Below, piece by piece: positions 43,104-51,704 of a stretch of 64,000 bases of DNA. The stretch covers positions 372,001 to 436,000 of the forward strand of contig NZ_VFQC01000003.1 of the NCBI RefSeq assembly GCF_006717075.1, written 5' to 3'. The position numbers were made by a program, and so were the translations under genes. Origin of the DNA: Haloactinospora alba. GTDB lineage: Bacteria; Actinomycetota; Actinomycetes; Streptosporangiales; Streptosporangiaceae. Every line of letters begins with the position of its first letter. Position 1 is the stretch's first letter. Under the pieces are notes generated by a model. It saw only the letters and a program-made list of their open reading frames with translations. It searched no databases and was not told the DNA's origin.

Positions 43104-43772
43104 TCACCCCCCATACTCCCGACGGACGCCGGGACGGACCAGCCCCGCGTCGTAAGCGGCCACGACCGCCTGGGTGCGGTCCCGCACCCCGAGCTTGGCC
43201 AGCACGTTGGACACGTGCGTCTTCACCGTCTCCGAGCCCACCACAAGCCGCTCGGCGATCTCGGCGTTGCTCAGCCCGCGGGCTGCGAGCCGCAGCGTGT
43301 CGGCCTCCCGCTCGGTCAGCGCGGCCACCGCCCGCACCGCCCGGGGGTCCTCGCGGGAGTGCGCGGCGGCCAGCGACCGGATCGCCTCCGGGAACAGCAG
43401 CGCGTCGCCGCCGTGCACCAGCCGGACGGCGGAGACGATGTCCTCGGGGCGGCTGCGTTTCAGCACGAACCCGGAGGCTCCCGCCCGCAGCGCCCCGTAC
43501 ACGTACTCGTCGTTCTCGAACGTCGTCACCACGATCACCCGCGGCGGCGCGTCCAGCGCGGCCAGCAGGGACGAGGTGGCGCGTATCCCGTCCACGCGGG
43601 GCATCCGCACGTCCATCAGGACCACGTCCGGACGGGTGCGGCGCACCAGGTCCACCACCCCCGCGCCGTCCTCGCCCTCGCCGACCACGCGCATGTCGGG
43701 CTCCGCCCCGAGCAGCGCGCCCAGCCCGGCCCGCACCATGGCCTCGTCGTCGACCAGCGCCACACCGATCAC
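43104..43772 (-). CDS. NarL/FixJ-family response regulator
   Basis: A 222-residue regulator: phosphoacceptor Asp in 'VVLMDVRMPRVDG', Lys in 'GFVLKRSRPED', and a LuxR-type helix-turn-helix ('LTEREADTLRLAARGLSNAEIAERL' region). The GTG start overlaps the kinase stop by four bases. It pairs with that kinase. Confidence 0.94.
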   Translation of the reverse strand: MIGVALVDDEAMVRAGLGALLGAEPDMRVVGEGEDGAGVVDLVRRTRPDVVLMDVRMPRVDGIRATSSLLAALDAPPRVIVVTTFENDEYVYGALRAGASGFVLKRSRPEDIVSAVRLVHGGDALLFPEAIRSLAAAHSREDPRAVRAVAALTEREADTLRLAARGLSNAEIAERLVVGSETVKTHVSNVLAKLGVRDRTQAVVAAYDAGLVRPGVRREYGG

Positions 43773-45046
43773 CGGTCGCCTCCCCACGGCAAACGCGCCT
43801 CCAACCGCCACGTCCCGTCCTCGGCGCCGGACCGCAGTCCGCCGCCGAGCAGCCGGACCCGCTCCGCCATACCGCGTGTCCCGGAACCGCCACCGGCCCG
43901 TCCGCGGACACGGCCGGACCGTACCGGGTTGGTGACGGTCAGCACCAGCGACTCCTCCCCGACACGCACGCCGACCCGCACGGCCACCACCCCGGAGGGG
44001 TCCGGGCGGCCGTGCCGCAGCGCGTTGGTGATCCCCTCCTGGCAGACACGGTAGGCCTCCCGGGAGACGACCGCGGGCACGTCCGCCGCGTCGCCCTCGT
44101 GGTACAGCTCGACCCGCGCTCCCGCCGCCCGGGCGGACTCCACGAGCCGCGGCAGGTCGTGGAGGGTGTGCTGCGGGGCGGGCGCCGGGGCGTCGTCCCG
44201 CAACGCGCCGAGGACGTGGTCGAGTTCGGCGCTGGCGCCGCGCGCCCGCTCGGCGATCGCCGACAGCGCCCGGCGGGCGAACTCGGGGTCGCTGTCCAGC
44301 ACCCGGCTCGCGGCGCCCGCCTGGAGCGCGACCACGGACAGGGCGTGGCCGACCGAGTCGTGCAGCTCGGTCGCGAGCCGGTTGCGTTCGGCGAGCCGGT
44401 CCGCGCGGGCCTGGGCGGCGGCCAGCCGGTCCGCGGGAGAGGGGCCGAGGAACAGCGGAGCCAGCCGGGCCGCGCCCGCCCCCAGCAACGCCGCCAGGTA
44501 GACCAGGGCAGCCAGTACCGCCAACCCGGCGGCGGGGCCGAACCAGCGCAATGGCCCCCGCGGCGCCGACCACGCCGGCAGCAGCGGGCTCTGCTGCACC
44601 GGTCCGGGAGCGGACACGGGCAGCAGGGCGAGAACCGCCGCCTCCGTCAGCGCGACCATCGTCACCAGGGCGAGCACGAACCCCACCAGGAGGTGCGCGG
44701 CCAACCCGGCGGCAGCGCGCAGCCGGTGGGTCGGCAGCGTCCGCGGCTCCTCCGCGAGGCGCCCGCCCACCAGTGCCCGGGTGACCTGCGACTGCGCGTT
44801 CGCGACGCCGGGAAGCCACACTGCGGCCGCCCCCAGCAGCGCCGCCGCGGCGGCCGCCACCAGCCCCGCCGGGGCTCCGATGCCCCCGGGCGCGCCCGCG
44901 CCGGTTCCGGGGGCCAGCAGGGAGAGCACCACCAGCACCGCCACGTAGAACGGGACGAACAACACCCCGCCCAGCAGCAGGTACACCCACCGGGTGTAGG
45001 TGGCGGCGCTGCGCAGCGGTGCGGTGACGCGTCGGACGGTTCCCAC
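43769..45046 (-). CDS. NarL/DesK-family sensor histidine kinase
   Basis: A 425-residue membrane kinase. Four to six membrane helices occupy the first 200 residues ('WVYLLLGGVLFVPFYVAVLVV' region onward), then the phosphoacceptor element 'RLATELHDSVGHALSVVALQ', then an ATP-binding domain with 'ITNALRHGRPD' and 'GTRGMAERV'. The GTG at 45046 lacks a clear ribosome site, so the exact start is uncertain. It is divergent from a polytopic membrane protein gene that may be its target. Confidence 0.9.
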   Translation of the reverse strand: MGTVRRVTAPLRSAATYTRWVYLLLGGVLFVPFYVAVLVVLSLLAPGTGAGAPGGIGAPAGLVAAAAAALLGAAAVWLPGVANAQSQVTRALVGGRLAEEPRTLPTHRLRAAAGLAAHLLVGFVLALVTMVALTEAAVLALLPVSAPGPVQQSPLLPAWSAPRGPLRWFGPAAGLAVLAALVYLAALLGAGAARLAPLFLGPSPADRLAAAQARADRLAERNRLATELHDSVGHALSVVALQAGAASRVLDSDPEFARRALSAIAERARGASAELDHVLGALRDDAPAPAPQHTLHDLPRLVESARAAGARVELYHEGDAADVPAVVSREAYRVCQEGITNALRHGRPDPSGVVAVRVGVRVGEESLVLTVTNPVRSGRVRGRAGGGSGTRGMAERVRLLGGGLRSGAEDGTWRLEARLPWGGDR

Positions 45047-45199
45047 GGCAGCATCGTGGCACGCCGCTCCCGGAAGCGGCCTCCCCCGCGCGGGGGAGGC
45101 CGGCACGGGATATCCCCCCGTGGCGGGAGGTGTCCGGCCCGGCGCCCCGGCGACGGTGGGGACGTGACAGGAACTCTTCCCAAGCAGAGGGGGCGCGCG

Positions 45200-46378
45200 A
45201 TGGTTCCGGACACCGGACAGCGTCCGGCCCACCCCCGGCCGCACCCGCGGCGGGGGTGGCGGGCACGGTGGCCGCTGTGGTCGGCACTGGCCTGGTCGGC
45301 GGGGACGGTCGTCCTCGCGCTCGCCTGGGCCAACGGGGTGGTCCCGCACCCCTACGATTCCCTCGCCGACCGCGGTTGGGCGGGATCGGTGCTCACCGCG
45401 GCGGGGCCGGCGGCCGGAACCCGGGTCGTGCTGGCGCTGGGACTCGCCGGTGCGGCCTGCGCGGTCCTCGCCCTCCGCGGGCCCAGTCGGCCGGCGGCGC
45501 GGCGGGCCGTGCTGGTGTGGGTATGGGCGACGGCGGCGGTGACGTCTGTGCTGCTGGTGCACGGCGCCCTGCTCGCCCTGCTCGGCTACAGCCTGGTGGC
45601 ACCGGTCCTGGGCGTGTTCGTTCCGGGGATGTGGTCGGCGTATGTGGCCACCGTGGCCACGCCCGGCCACGCTTTCGTCCTGCACTGCGTCCTCGGCGGG
45701 CTGCTGTGGGGGTGGGCGGCGCTCACCCGCGGGCGGGAGGTGCGCGGCGCCTGCGTCTCCTGCGGGCGCGGCGCCGACTGGACGCCGTCGCGGGAGCGCG
45801 CCACCCGTGGCCGCGCCCTGCGGGCGGGGCGGGTGGCCGTCTCGGTCGCCGCCGCCGGCACGCTGGTCTATCCGGCGCTGCGCCTGCCGTGGGTCGTGGG
45901 CCTACCGGTGGCCATGGACGCGTCCGGGTGGGAGACGCTGCGGGCCGAACCGGGGATGATCGCCGTCGGGGTCGGGCTGGGCACGGCCGCGCTCTGCGGC
46001 GTGGTGCTCATGCTGGGGCTGGTGCGCGACTGGGGAGTGCGGTTCCCGCGCTGGATGGTGGGGCTGGCGGGCCGGCGGGTTCCGGTGTCGCTGGCGGCCC
46101 TGCCGGCCGGAGTCGTCGCGCTGGGGTTCACCGCCCAGGGGCGCGGAGCCTCGATGGCGCTCCTGCTGGGCGAGGTCACCACCCCGGTGGGCGAGGCGTG
46201 GGTGCACGTCGCCGCCCTCGCCGCGCTGCTGCCGGGCGGCCTGGCGTTGGGGGCGGCCACCGCCGCCTACGTGGTGCGCCGCCGCGCCGCGTGCCGCGAC
46301 TGCGGCCGGGGCCTGCCCGAGCAGCTTCCCGGAGCGGGGGTCAGGACGACCTCTTCGCCCGTTCCAGAAGCGCGATGA
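45200..46378 (+). CDS. Polytopic membrane protein with two CxxC pairs
   Basis: A 392-residue protein with about eight membrane helices that I cannot assign to a family. A cytoplasmic-looking loop carries 'GACVSCGRGADW' and the C-terminal tail 'AACRDCGRGLPE', two CxxC pairs that together could bind a metal. AGAGGGGG stands six bases before the ATG. It is divergent from the two-component genes. Its last 38 bases overlap the end of a small membrane-protein gene on the other strand. Confidence 0.8.
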   Translation: MVPDTGQRPAHPRPHPRRGWRARWPLWSALAWSAGTVVLALAWANGVVPHPYDSLADRGWAGSVLTAAGPAAGTRVVLALGLAGAACAVLALRGPSRPAARRAVLVWVWATAAVTSVLLVHGALLALLGYSLVAPVLGVFVPGMWSAYVATVATPGHAFVLHCVLGGLLWGWAALTRGREVRGACVSCGRGADWTPSRERATRGRALRAGRVAVSVAAAGTLVYPALRLPWVVGLPVAMDASGWETLRAEPGMIAVGVGLGTAALCGVVLMLGLVRDWGVRFPRWMVGLAGRRVPVSLAALPAGVVALGFTAQGRGASMALLLGEVTTPVGEAWVHVAALAALLPGGLALGAATAAYVVRRRAACRDCGRGLPEQLPGAGVRTTSSPVPEAR

Positions 46379-46562
46379 GAGCCACACACGCGGCTATGAC
46401 CAGCAGCGGGATCGTGTAGGCTATCGGTGCGTCCGGGCTGCCGAAGAGCAGCCGGAAGGCCCCGCTGTGCTTCCCGTTCAGCATCCACAGCGCCAGCGGG
46501 ATGACGCCCACGGTGATGCCCGCGATCGCCACCACGCCTTGGAGAGCGTCGAGAGTCCGCAT
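46341..46562 (-). CDS. Small two-helix membrane protein
   Basis: A 73-residue protein with two membrane helices ('GVVAIAGITVGVIPLALWML' and 'IPLLVIAACVALIALLERA'). GGAGG stands six bases before the ATG at 46562. It lies divergent from the TetR gene, separated by two copies of a perfect palindrome, so it is probably that regulator's target. Confidence 0.82.
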   Translation of the reverse strand: MRTLDALQGVVAIAGITVGVIPLALWMLNGKHSGAFRLLFGSPDAPIAYTIPLLVIAACVALIALLERAKRSS

Positions 46563-46581
46563 GTTTTTCCTCCCTCTTTTC

Positions 46582-46597
46582 CAATGCGGTCGCATTG
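46582..46597. promoter_or_regulatory. TetR operator, copy 1
   Basis: CAATGCGGTCGCATTG is a perfect 7+2+7 palindrome, 19 bases before the small membrane-protein gene. The identical sequence occurs again 38 bases to the right. Confidence 0.8.
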
Positions 46598-46619
46598 TAT
46601 GAGGGAGTGCCGGCGATGG

Positions 46620-46635
46620 CAATGCGGTCGCATTG
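46620..46635. promoter_or_regulatory. TetR operator, copy 2
   Basis: Second identical copy of the 16-bp palindrome, 13 bases before the TetR start. The centre-to-centre distance of 38 bases lets both divergent promoters be covered. Confidence 0.8.
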
Positions 46636-46648
46636 TTACGCTGGTCCC

Positions 46649-47263
46649 GTGCCCCGCAAGGTCGACACCGAACAGCAGAAGACCGACATCGCCCGCGCCG
46701 TGTGGCGCCTGGCGGAACGCTCCGGACTGGAGTCGGTCAGCCTGCGCGAGGTCGCGGCGGAGGCGCACGTGTCCATGGGCCGCGTGCAGTACTACTTCCG
46801 CACCAGGGAGGAGATGCTTCTGCACGGCCTGCGTCTGGCCCAGCAGCGCATGCGGGCGCGCGTCGAGCAGCGGCTGGGGCGCCTGCCCGAACCGGCCGGC
46901 GGCGAGGACACCCTGCGCGCCGTGCTCGAGGAGATGACCGGCGAGGACCCCGACACCCGGCAGGCGATACGCGTCAGTGTCGCCTACCACCCGCGCGCCG
47001 CCCACGACCCCGAGGTGGCCCGGCTGCTCTTCGGCGACGACGCCGAGCTGCGTTCCTTCGCGGCCGAGACGGTGCGCGCGGCCCAGGCTGAGGGGCGCGC
47101 ACGCTCGGACCTCGACCCCGAGCACGAGAGCCGCGTCATCTGGTCACTGGCGGAGAGCCTCGGCGTCGAGGTCGCGTTCGGCCGCCTCCCGTTCCGCGAC
47201 GCCCGGTCCACGCTGCGCTACCACCTCGCGCGCGTCTTCGGAGACGGCGCGGAGTCCCGCTGA
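46649..47263 (+). CDS. TetR-family transcriptional regulator
   Basis: A 204-residue repressor. Its helix-turn-helix is 'SVSLREVAAEAHVSMGRVQYYF', the 'MGRVQYYF' end being typical of the BetI/AcrR side of the family. The GTG at 46649 has no strong ribosome site and lies so close to the operator that a short or absent leader is likely. It probably represses itself and the divergent small membrane protein. Confidence 0.9.
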   Translation: MPRKVDTEQQKTDIARAVWRLAERSGLESVSLREVAAEAHVSMGRVQYYFRTREEMLLHGLRLAQQRMRARVEQRLGRLPEPAGGEDTLRAVLEEMTGEDPDTRQAIRVSVAYHPRAAHDPEVARLLFGDDAELRSFAAETVRAAQAEGRARSDLDPEHESRVIWSLAESLGVEVAFGRLPFRDARSTLRYHLARVFGDGAESR

Positions 47264-47385
47264 CGGCGCCGGCCACCGGGCGGTCCCGGTAGGTGCCGCA
47301 CATCCCGCCGCGCCGCATGCCGCGACCGCGTCGGGCCCCGTCCGGGGAACGTGCACGGCGCTTCCCGCGGCGGGGAAGGGCGTCC

Positions 47386-48057
47386 TCAATTCCGGTCCCG
47401 CACACCGGTGAGGTGGGCGTAGACGACGGTGTTGTCCTCGTAGTGGCCGGTGCCTTCGTCGAAGTCCCCGCCGCAGGTGATCAGGCGCAGTTCCGCTCGG
47501 TCGGTCTCCCCGTACACCCGGTCGGTGGGGAAGGAGTCCTTCGGGTGGGTGCCGGTGTCGTGGACCGTGAAAACGGCGGTTGTCCCGTCGCCGCGCTGGA
47601 CCGTGACGGTGTCGCCGCGCCGCAGCTGTTCCAACCGGTGGAAGACGGCCGGACCCGTGGTGGAGTCGAGGTGTCCCGCGAGGACGGCGGGGCCGCTCTC
47701 TCCGGGTGCGGTTCCGTTCCCGTACCACCCGACGGCCTGCCAGTCCTCCGGCGTCTCCAGACGACCCGCCGGTGTGAGACCGAGCCGCACCAGCCGGTCC
47801 GTGCGCAGTCCGATCTCCGGGATGGCGAGGGCCACGGGCTCGGACCTGGACAGCGGCCGCGTCCCGCCGTCCCCGCCGGTCCACTGCGTTGTGGGGGGCG
47901 ATTGGGAGGCGGACACCGCGGTCTCGGCGACACGACGTGGCGGATCGTCCGCGCTGACAGCTCCGGTGAGGAGCGAACCCGCGCCGATAGCCGCGCACGC
48001 CGCGGCCGCCGTGACACTGGAGCCACGGCGGCCGCGGCGTGTCCTACGAGACGTCAC
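47386..48057 (-). CDS. Class F sortase
   Basis: A 223-residue transpeptidase that joins surface proteins to the cell wall. An N-terminal basic/hydrophobic segment serves as signal anchor. The catalytic His129 is in 'VLAGHLDS', Cys195 in 'LITCGGDFD'; 'GHYEDNTVVYAHL' follows at the C-terminus as in class F sortases. The gene begins three bases after the Excalibur-protein gene, its likely substrate. Confidence 0.9.
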   Translation of the reverse strand: MTSRRTRRGRRGSSVTAAAACAAIGAGSLLTGAVSADDPPRRVAETAVSASQSPPTTQWTGGDGGTRPLSRSEPVALAIPEIGLRTDRLVRLGLTPAGRLETPEDWQAVGWYGNGTAPGESGPAVLAGHLDSTTGPAVFHRLEQLRRGDTVTVQRGDGTTAVFTVHDTGTHPKDSFPTDRVYGETDRAELRLITCGGDFDEGTGHYEDNTVVYAHLTGVRDRN

Positions 48058-48060
48058 GGT

Positions 48061-48738
48061 TCACCCGCTGCGTCCCGGACGCCGTGCCAGGCCGAACGCT
48101 CCGGCGACGGCGGTGAGGACGGCAGCCCCCACACCGGCCAGCAGGGCGTTGGCGGCGTTGTCCGAGCCCCCGCCGCCGGTGGCGACGCCTCCTTCCGGTG
48201 TGGCGCCGTCCGCGGTGTCCTCGGTGGTCTCCTCCATCCCGTCGCCGTCGGCGGCGCCGTTCTGGTCGGTACCGTCGCCGCCGGACGCCTCCTCGTCGGT
48301 CCCGTCCGTGCCGTCGGATCCGTCGCCGGAGTCACCGGTGCCATCGTCCTCACCGTCGGTTCCGGCGCCGCCCTCGGACGTCTCGCATCCGATGCCGTCG
48401 TCGTCCGCGTCGAAGTTGTGCGGGTCGCCCTCGCTCACCTCGAAGTTGTCCGAGGTGACATCCGAGCAGTCCAGATCCGGAGGCGGTGGTGAGACCGGCA
48501 GGTCCACCGGCTCGTCGGGCCCCTCCTCGTCCTCGAATTCCTCGCATCCGACGCCGTCGCCGTCGGCGTCGAAGTTGTGCGGGTCGCCCTCGCTCACGTC
48601 GAAGTTGCGTTGTGAGATGTCCGAGCAGTCCAGGTCCGGTGGCGGTGAGGGTATGCTCTCCGCCGACACCGGGGCGGCTGTTCCCAGCACCAGCACGGCG
48701 CTGCACGCCACACCCGCGGCAGTCCGGGCACGAATCAT
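48061..48738 (-). CDS. Excalibur-domain surface protein, probable sortase substrate
   Basis: A 225-residue secreted protein. A signal peptide (cleavage after 'APVSA', residue 26) is followed by two Excalibur calcium-binding repeats (residues ~37-65 and ~90-118) with the 'DxDxDGxGCE' loop ('NFDADGDGVGCE', 'NFDADDDGIGCE'). A long acidic Asp/Gly/Thr linker leads to 'GGVATGGGG' (residues 183-191), one membrane helix and an Arg-containing tail. This resembles a cell-wall sorting signal in which GVATG stands for LPXTG/LAXTG. GGGGGGA precedes the ATG at 48738. Confidence 0.87.
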   Translation of the reverse strand: MIRARTAAGVACSAVLVLGTAAPVSAESIPSPPPDLDCSDISQRNFDVSEGDPHNFDADGDGVGCEEFEDEEGPDEPVDLPVSPPPPDLDCSDVTSDNFEVSEGDPHNFDADDDGIGCETSEGGAGTDGEDDGTGDSGDGSDGTDGTDEEASGGDGTDQNGAADGDGMEETTEDTADGATPEGGVATGGGGSDNAANALLAGVGAAVLTAVAGAFGLARRPGRSG

Positions 48739-48936
48739 AGTGTCCCCCCGAAGAGTGCGCCGGCCCCTGTCCCGTCGCTCGGCGGACGAGGAACCAGCGC
48801 TCGGCGATTCGGGACGTCGGATGGCAAGCACCGACACGCCCCTTATCCACATTGATGGGGCGGCTTGCCTGTGTGTTTCGGGATAAACGGGGAGATGTTC
48901 ACCCGATTCGCCGGCGTGTCACACCCGAAGGTCGTC

Positions 48937-50046
48937 TCAGGCGTCGTAGTCCACGGTGACACTGCCGGTCACCGGGCGGGACTGGCAGGTCAGCACGTAG
49001 CCCGCGGCCACCTCGTCGGGTTCCAGGGCGTAGTTGCGGGCCATGTCCACCTGCCCCTCGCGCAACCGGGCCCGGCAGGTGCCGCACACCCCGCCGCGGC
49101 AACCGAACGGGGCGTCGTCGCGGGCCCGCAGCACCGCGCCCAGCACCCGCGCGTCCGCGTCGGGCGGCATGTCCACGGTGCTGGTGCGGCCGCCGAGGGT
49201 GAACGTCACCCGGCGCCCCCCACCCGCGGGTGTCTCCGCCGGGCGGGGGGCGGGGGCGTCGTCGTCGACGCGGAACAGCTCGGTGTGGACGCGGCCGGCC
49301 GGAACACCGCGTTCGGCCAGCGCGGCGCGGGCCGTCTCGGCCATTCCCGCCGGCCCGCACAGGTACCAGTGGTCCACGTCGCCGGGCGGGGTGAGGGTGG
49401 CGAACAGCTCGGCGAGCTTGTCCGCGTCCACGCGGCCGCTGCACAGCGGCGACTCGCCCGCCTCGCGGCTGAGGACGTGCAGCAGCTGGAACCGGCTCGG
49501 GTAGCGGTCCTTGAGGTCCTGCAGCTCCTCCAGCAGCATCGCGTCGCGCGCCCACCGGTTGGCGTACACCAGGGTGAACGTGCTGCGCGGTTCGGCGGCC
49601 AGCGTGGTCGCCACCAGGGAGAACACCGGGGTGACGCCGCTGCCGCCGGCCACGGCCACGTGCCTGCGGGCCGACTCCGGTTCCAGCGCGGTGCTGAACC
49701 GCCCGGTCGGCGGGAGCACGTCCAGCACGTCGCCCGGCCGCAGCGCCGTGGTGGCGTGCTGGGAGAAGGCCCCGCCGGGGAGCCGTTTCACCCCGATGCG
49801 CAGCGGCCCGTCGGGGGCGGGGGAGCAGATGGAGTAGTTCCGGCGCACCTCGCGGCCGTCCAGGACGCACCGCAGGGTGAGGTGCTGCCCCTGGGTGAAG
49901 CTGAACGTCTCGGCCAGCTCCGGCGGCACGTCGAACGTCACGGCCACCGAGTCCTCGGTCAGCCGGTCGACGGCTGCCACCGCCAGCGGGTGGAACGTGC
50001 CCTGGTGGGCGGCGCCGGTGGTGCGCTCCCCGGTCTCGGCGGTCAT
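48937..50046 (-). CDS. paaE: Phenylacetyl-CoA epoxidase reductase subunit PaaE
   Basis: A 369-residue reductase that passes electrons from NAD(P)H to the di-iron epoxidase. FAD is bound at 'RRNYSICSP', the nucleotide at 'VAVAGGSGVTPVFSLV', and the C-terminal plant-type 2Fe-2S ferredoxin domain has the ligands in 'FGCRGGVCGTCRARL' with a further Cys in 'GYVLTCQS'. It is the last gene of the paaABCDE operon. Confidence 0.95.
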   Translation of the reverse strand: MTAETGERTTGAAHQGTFHPLAVAAVDRLTEDSVAVTFDVPPELAETFSFTQGQHLTLRCVLDGREVRRNYSICSPAPDGPLRIGVKRLPGGAFSQHATTALRPGDVLDVLPPTGRFSTALEPESARRHVAVAGGSGVTPVFSLVATTLAAEPRSTFTLVYANRWARDAMLLEELQDLKDRYPSRFQLLHVLSREAGESPLCSGRVDADKLAELFATLTPPGDVDHWYLCGPAGMAETARAALAERGVPAGRVHTELFRVDDDAPAPRPAETPAGGGRRVTFTLGGRTSTVDMPPDADARVLGAVLRARDDAPFGCRGGVCGTCRARLREGQVDMARNYALEPDEVAAGYVLTCQSRPVTGSVTVDYDA

Positions 50047-50056
50047 GGTCCCCCCG

Positions 50057-50566
50057 CTACAACGGTTTCACGTGGTCGAACGGTTCGCGGCAGGAGCCGC
50101 AGGAGTAGAGGGCCTTGCAGGCGGTGGAGCCGAACCGGCTCACCTCCCGGGTGTCCAGGGAGCCGCAGTGCGGGCAGCGCACGGACAGTTCCACCCCCAC
50201 CCGGCGGCCGCCGCCGGCGGGGGCCGCGCCCGTGGGCGGCGCGATCCCGTGCTCGGCGAGTTTGCGGCGGCCCTCGGGGGTGATCCGGTCGGTCGACCAC
50301 GCCGGGGTGAGTTCGGTGCGCACCTCGACGCTGGTGTAGCCGTGCTCGGCCAGCGCGGCGCGGATGTCGTCGCGGATGGCGTCCATGGCGGGGCACCCGG
50401 CGTAGGTGGGGGTGACGGTCACCGTGACGGTCCCCGCGGCGTCACACTCCACCCGGCGCAGGATGCCCAGGTCAGCGAGGTTCACCATGGGCAGCTCCGG
50501 GTCGCGCACCTCGGCGGCGATGCCGCGCGCCTCCTCCGCGCTGCGGGGATCGGGGACGCGGGTCAC
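50057..50566 (-). CDS. paaD: Phenylacetyl-CoA epoxidase assembly subunit PaaD
   Basis: A 169-residue protein with a DUF59/MIP18 domain ('VRDPELPMVNLADLGILR', 'TPTYAGCPAMDAIRDDI') and a C-terminal Cys-rich region ('CPHCGSLDTREV', 'TACKALYSCGSC') that is typical of PaaD. It helps to assemble the metal centre of the epoxidase. The GTG at 50566 overlaps the paaC stop by four bases; a second GTG directly before it is possible. Confidence 0.93.
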   Translation of the reverse strand: MTRVPDPRSAEEARGIAAEVRDPELPMVNLADLGILRRVECDAAGTVTVTVTPTYAGCPAMDAIRDDIRAALAEHGYTSVEVRTELTPAWSTDRITPEGRRKLAEHGIAPPTGAAPAGGGRRVGVELSVRCPHCGSLDTREVSRFGSTACKALYSCGSCREPFDHVKPL

Positions 50567-51387
50567 CACTGGGCTCCCGGGTGGGAACGGTGCAGGTGCT
50601 GCATCTCGGCCAGGAGGTAGCCGAACGGTTCGGTGTGCACCCCGTCGCGGCCGCCCAGCCCGCCCAGGCCGGCGACGGGGGCGACCGCCGGGCGCTGCAG
50701 CCCCGCCTCGGCGAGCACCCCGTCCAGGAACGCGTCCCAGGCGGGGCGCAGCCCGGCGGGGTCGGTGCCGAAACCGGTGCCGGAGACCGCGCGGGCCACC
50801 CCGTCGGAGGCGAACACCTCGGCGGTGTAGGGCCACAGCGCCTCCAGGGCCCGGGTCATTCGGCGGGCGCTCTCCCCGGTCCCGTCGCCGAGCCGCACGG
50901 TCCACCGGGCCGCGTGGTCGCGGTGGTAGGCGGCTTCCTTGACGGCTTTGGCGGCGATGCCGGCGAGCTCACCGTCGGTGGAGCCGCCCAGCGCCGTGTA
51001 CAGCTCCACGGCGTAGGCGGAGAACAGCAGCTGGCGCGCGACGGTGTGCGCGAAGTCGGTGTTGGGGAACTCCACGAGGCGGCAGTTGACGAACTGGCTC
51101 TCGTCGCGCAGGTAGGCCAGCTCGTCCTCGGTGCGCAGCACCCCGGTGAGCTGTTCCTCCAGCCGGCCGGCGTAGCTCAGCAGCAGGCGGGCCTGGCCCA
51201 GCAGGTCCAGGGAGATGTTGGACAGCGCCACGTCCTCCTCGAGCTGGGGCGCTCGGGTGACCAGCTCGGCGAGCCGGTGGCTGGCGACGAGGGCGTCGTC
51301 GCCCAGCCGCAGCAGGTAGGACACGGCGGCGGTGTCGGCGGTGACGGCGCGTGCCCCGACGCGGTCGGGGGCGTCCTCTGCGTTCAC
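50563..51387 (-). CDS. paaC: Phenylacetyl-CoA epoxidase structural subunit PaaC
   Basis: A 274-residue ferritin-like helical protein that forms the core of the epoxidase with PaaA but lacks its catalytic iron site. 'LLRLGDDALVASHRLAEL', 'EEDVALSNISLDLLGQAR' and 'VKEAAYHRDHAARWTVRLGDGT' are conserved. The GTG start overlaps the paaB stop by four bases. Confidence 0.95.
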   Translation of the reverse strand: MNAEDAPDRVGARAVTADTAAVSYLLRLGDDALVASHRLAELVTRAPQLEEDVALSNISLDLLGQARLLLSYAGRLEEQLTGVLRTEDELAYLRDESQFVNCRLVEFPNTDFAHTVARQLLFSAYAVELYTALGGSTDGELAGIAAKAVKEAAYHRDHAARWTVRLGDGTGESARRMTRALEALWPYTAEVFASDGVARAVSGTGFGTDPAGLRPAWDAFLDGVLAEAGLQRPAVAPVAGLGGLGGRDGVHTEPFGYLLAEMQHLHRSHPGAQW

Positions 51388-51704
51388 AGGTGCTCGACCC
51401 CTTCCGGTACCTCGTAGAAGGTCGGATGCCGGTACACCTTGTCGTCCGCCGGGTCGAAGAAGGACGCCTTGTTCTCCGGCGCGGAGGCGGTGATCCGCGC
51501 CGAGGGCACCACCCACACGCTGACTCCCTCGCCCCGGCGGGTGTACAGGTCGCGGGCGTTGTACAGGGCGTGCTCGGCGTCGGCGGCGTGCAGGCTGCCC
51601 ACGTGTACGTGCGACATTCCCCGCCGGGCGCGTACGAACACCTCCCACAGCGGCCAGTCGCGGGTGTCGTCGTGGCTCCGCTGCCCCGTGTCGTCATCGG
51701 TCAC
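51384..51704 (-). CDS. paaB: Phenylacetyl-CoA epoxidase subunit PaaB
   Basis: A 106-residue protein with the PaaB pattern '[21 protein letters not shown]' and '[17 protein letters not shown]'. It bridges the PaaA-PaaC heterodimers of the complex. The GTG overlaps the paaA stop by four bases. Confidence 0.95.
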   Translation of the reverse strand: MTDDDTGQRSHDDTRDWPLWEVFVRARRGMSHVHVGSLHAADAEHALYNARDLYTRRGEGVSVWVVPSARITASAPENKASFFDPADDKVYRHPTFYEVPEGVEHL

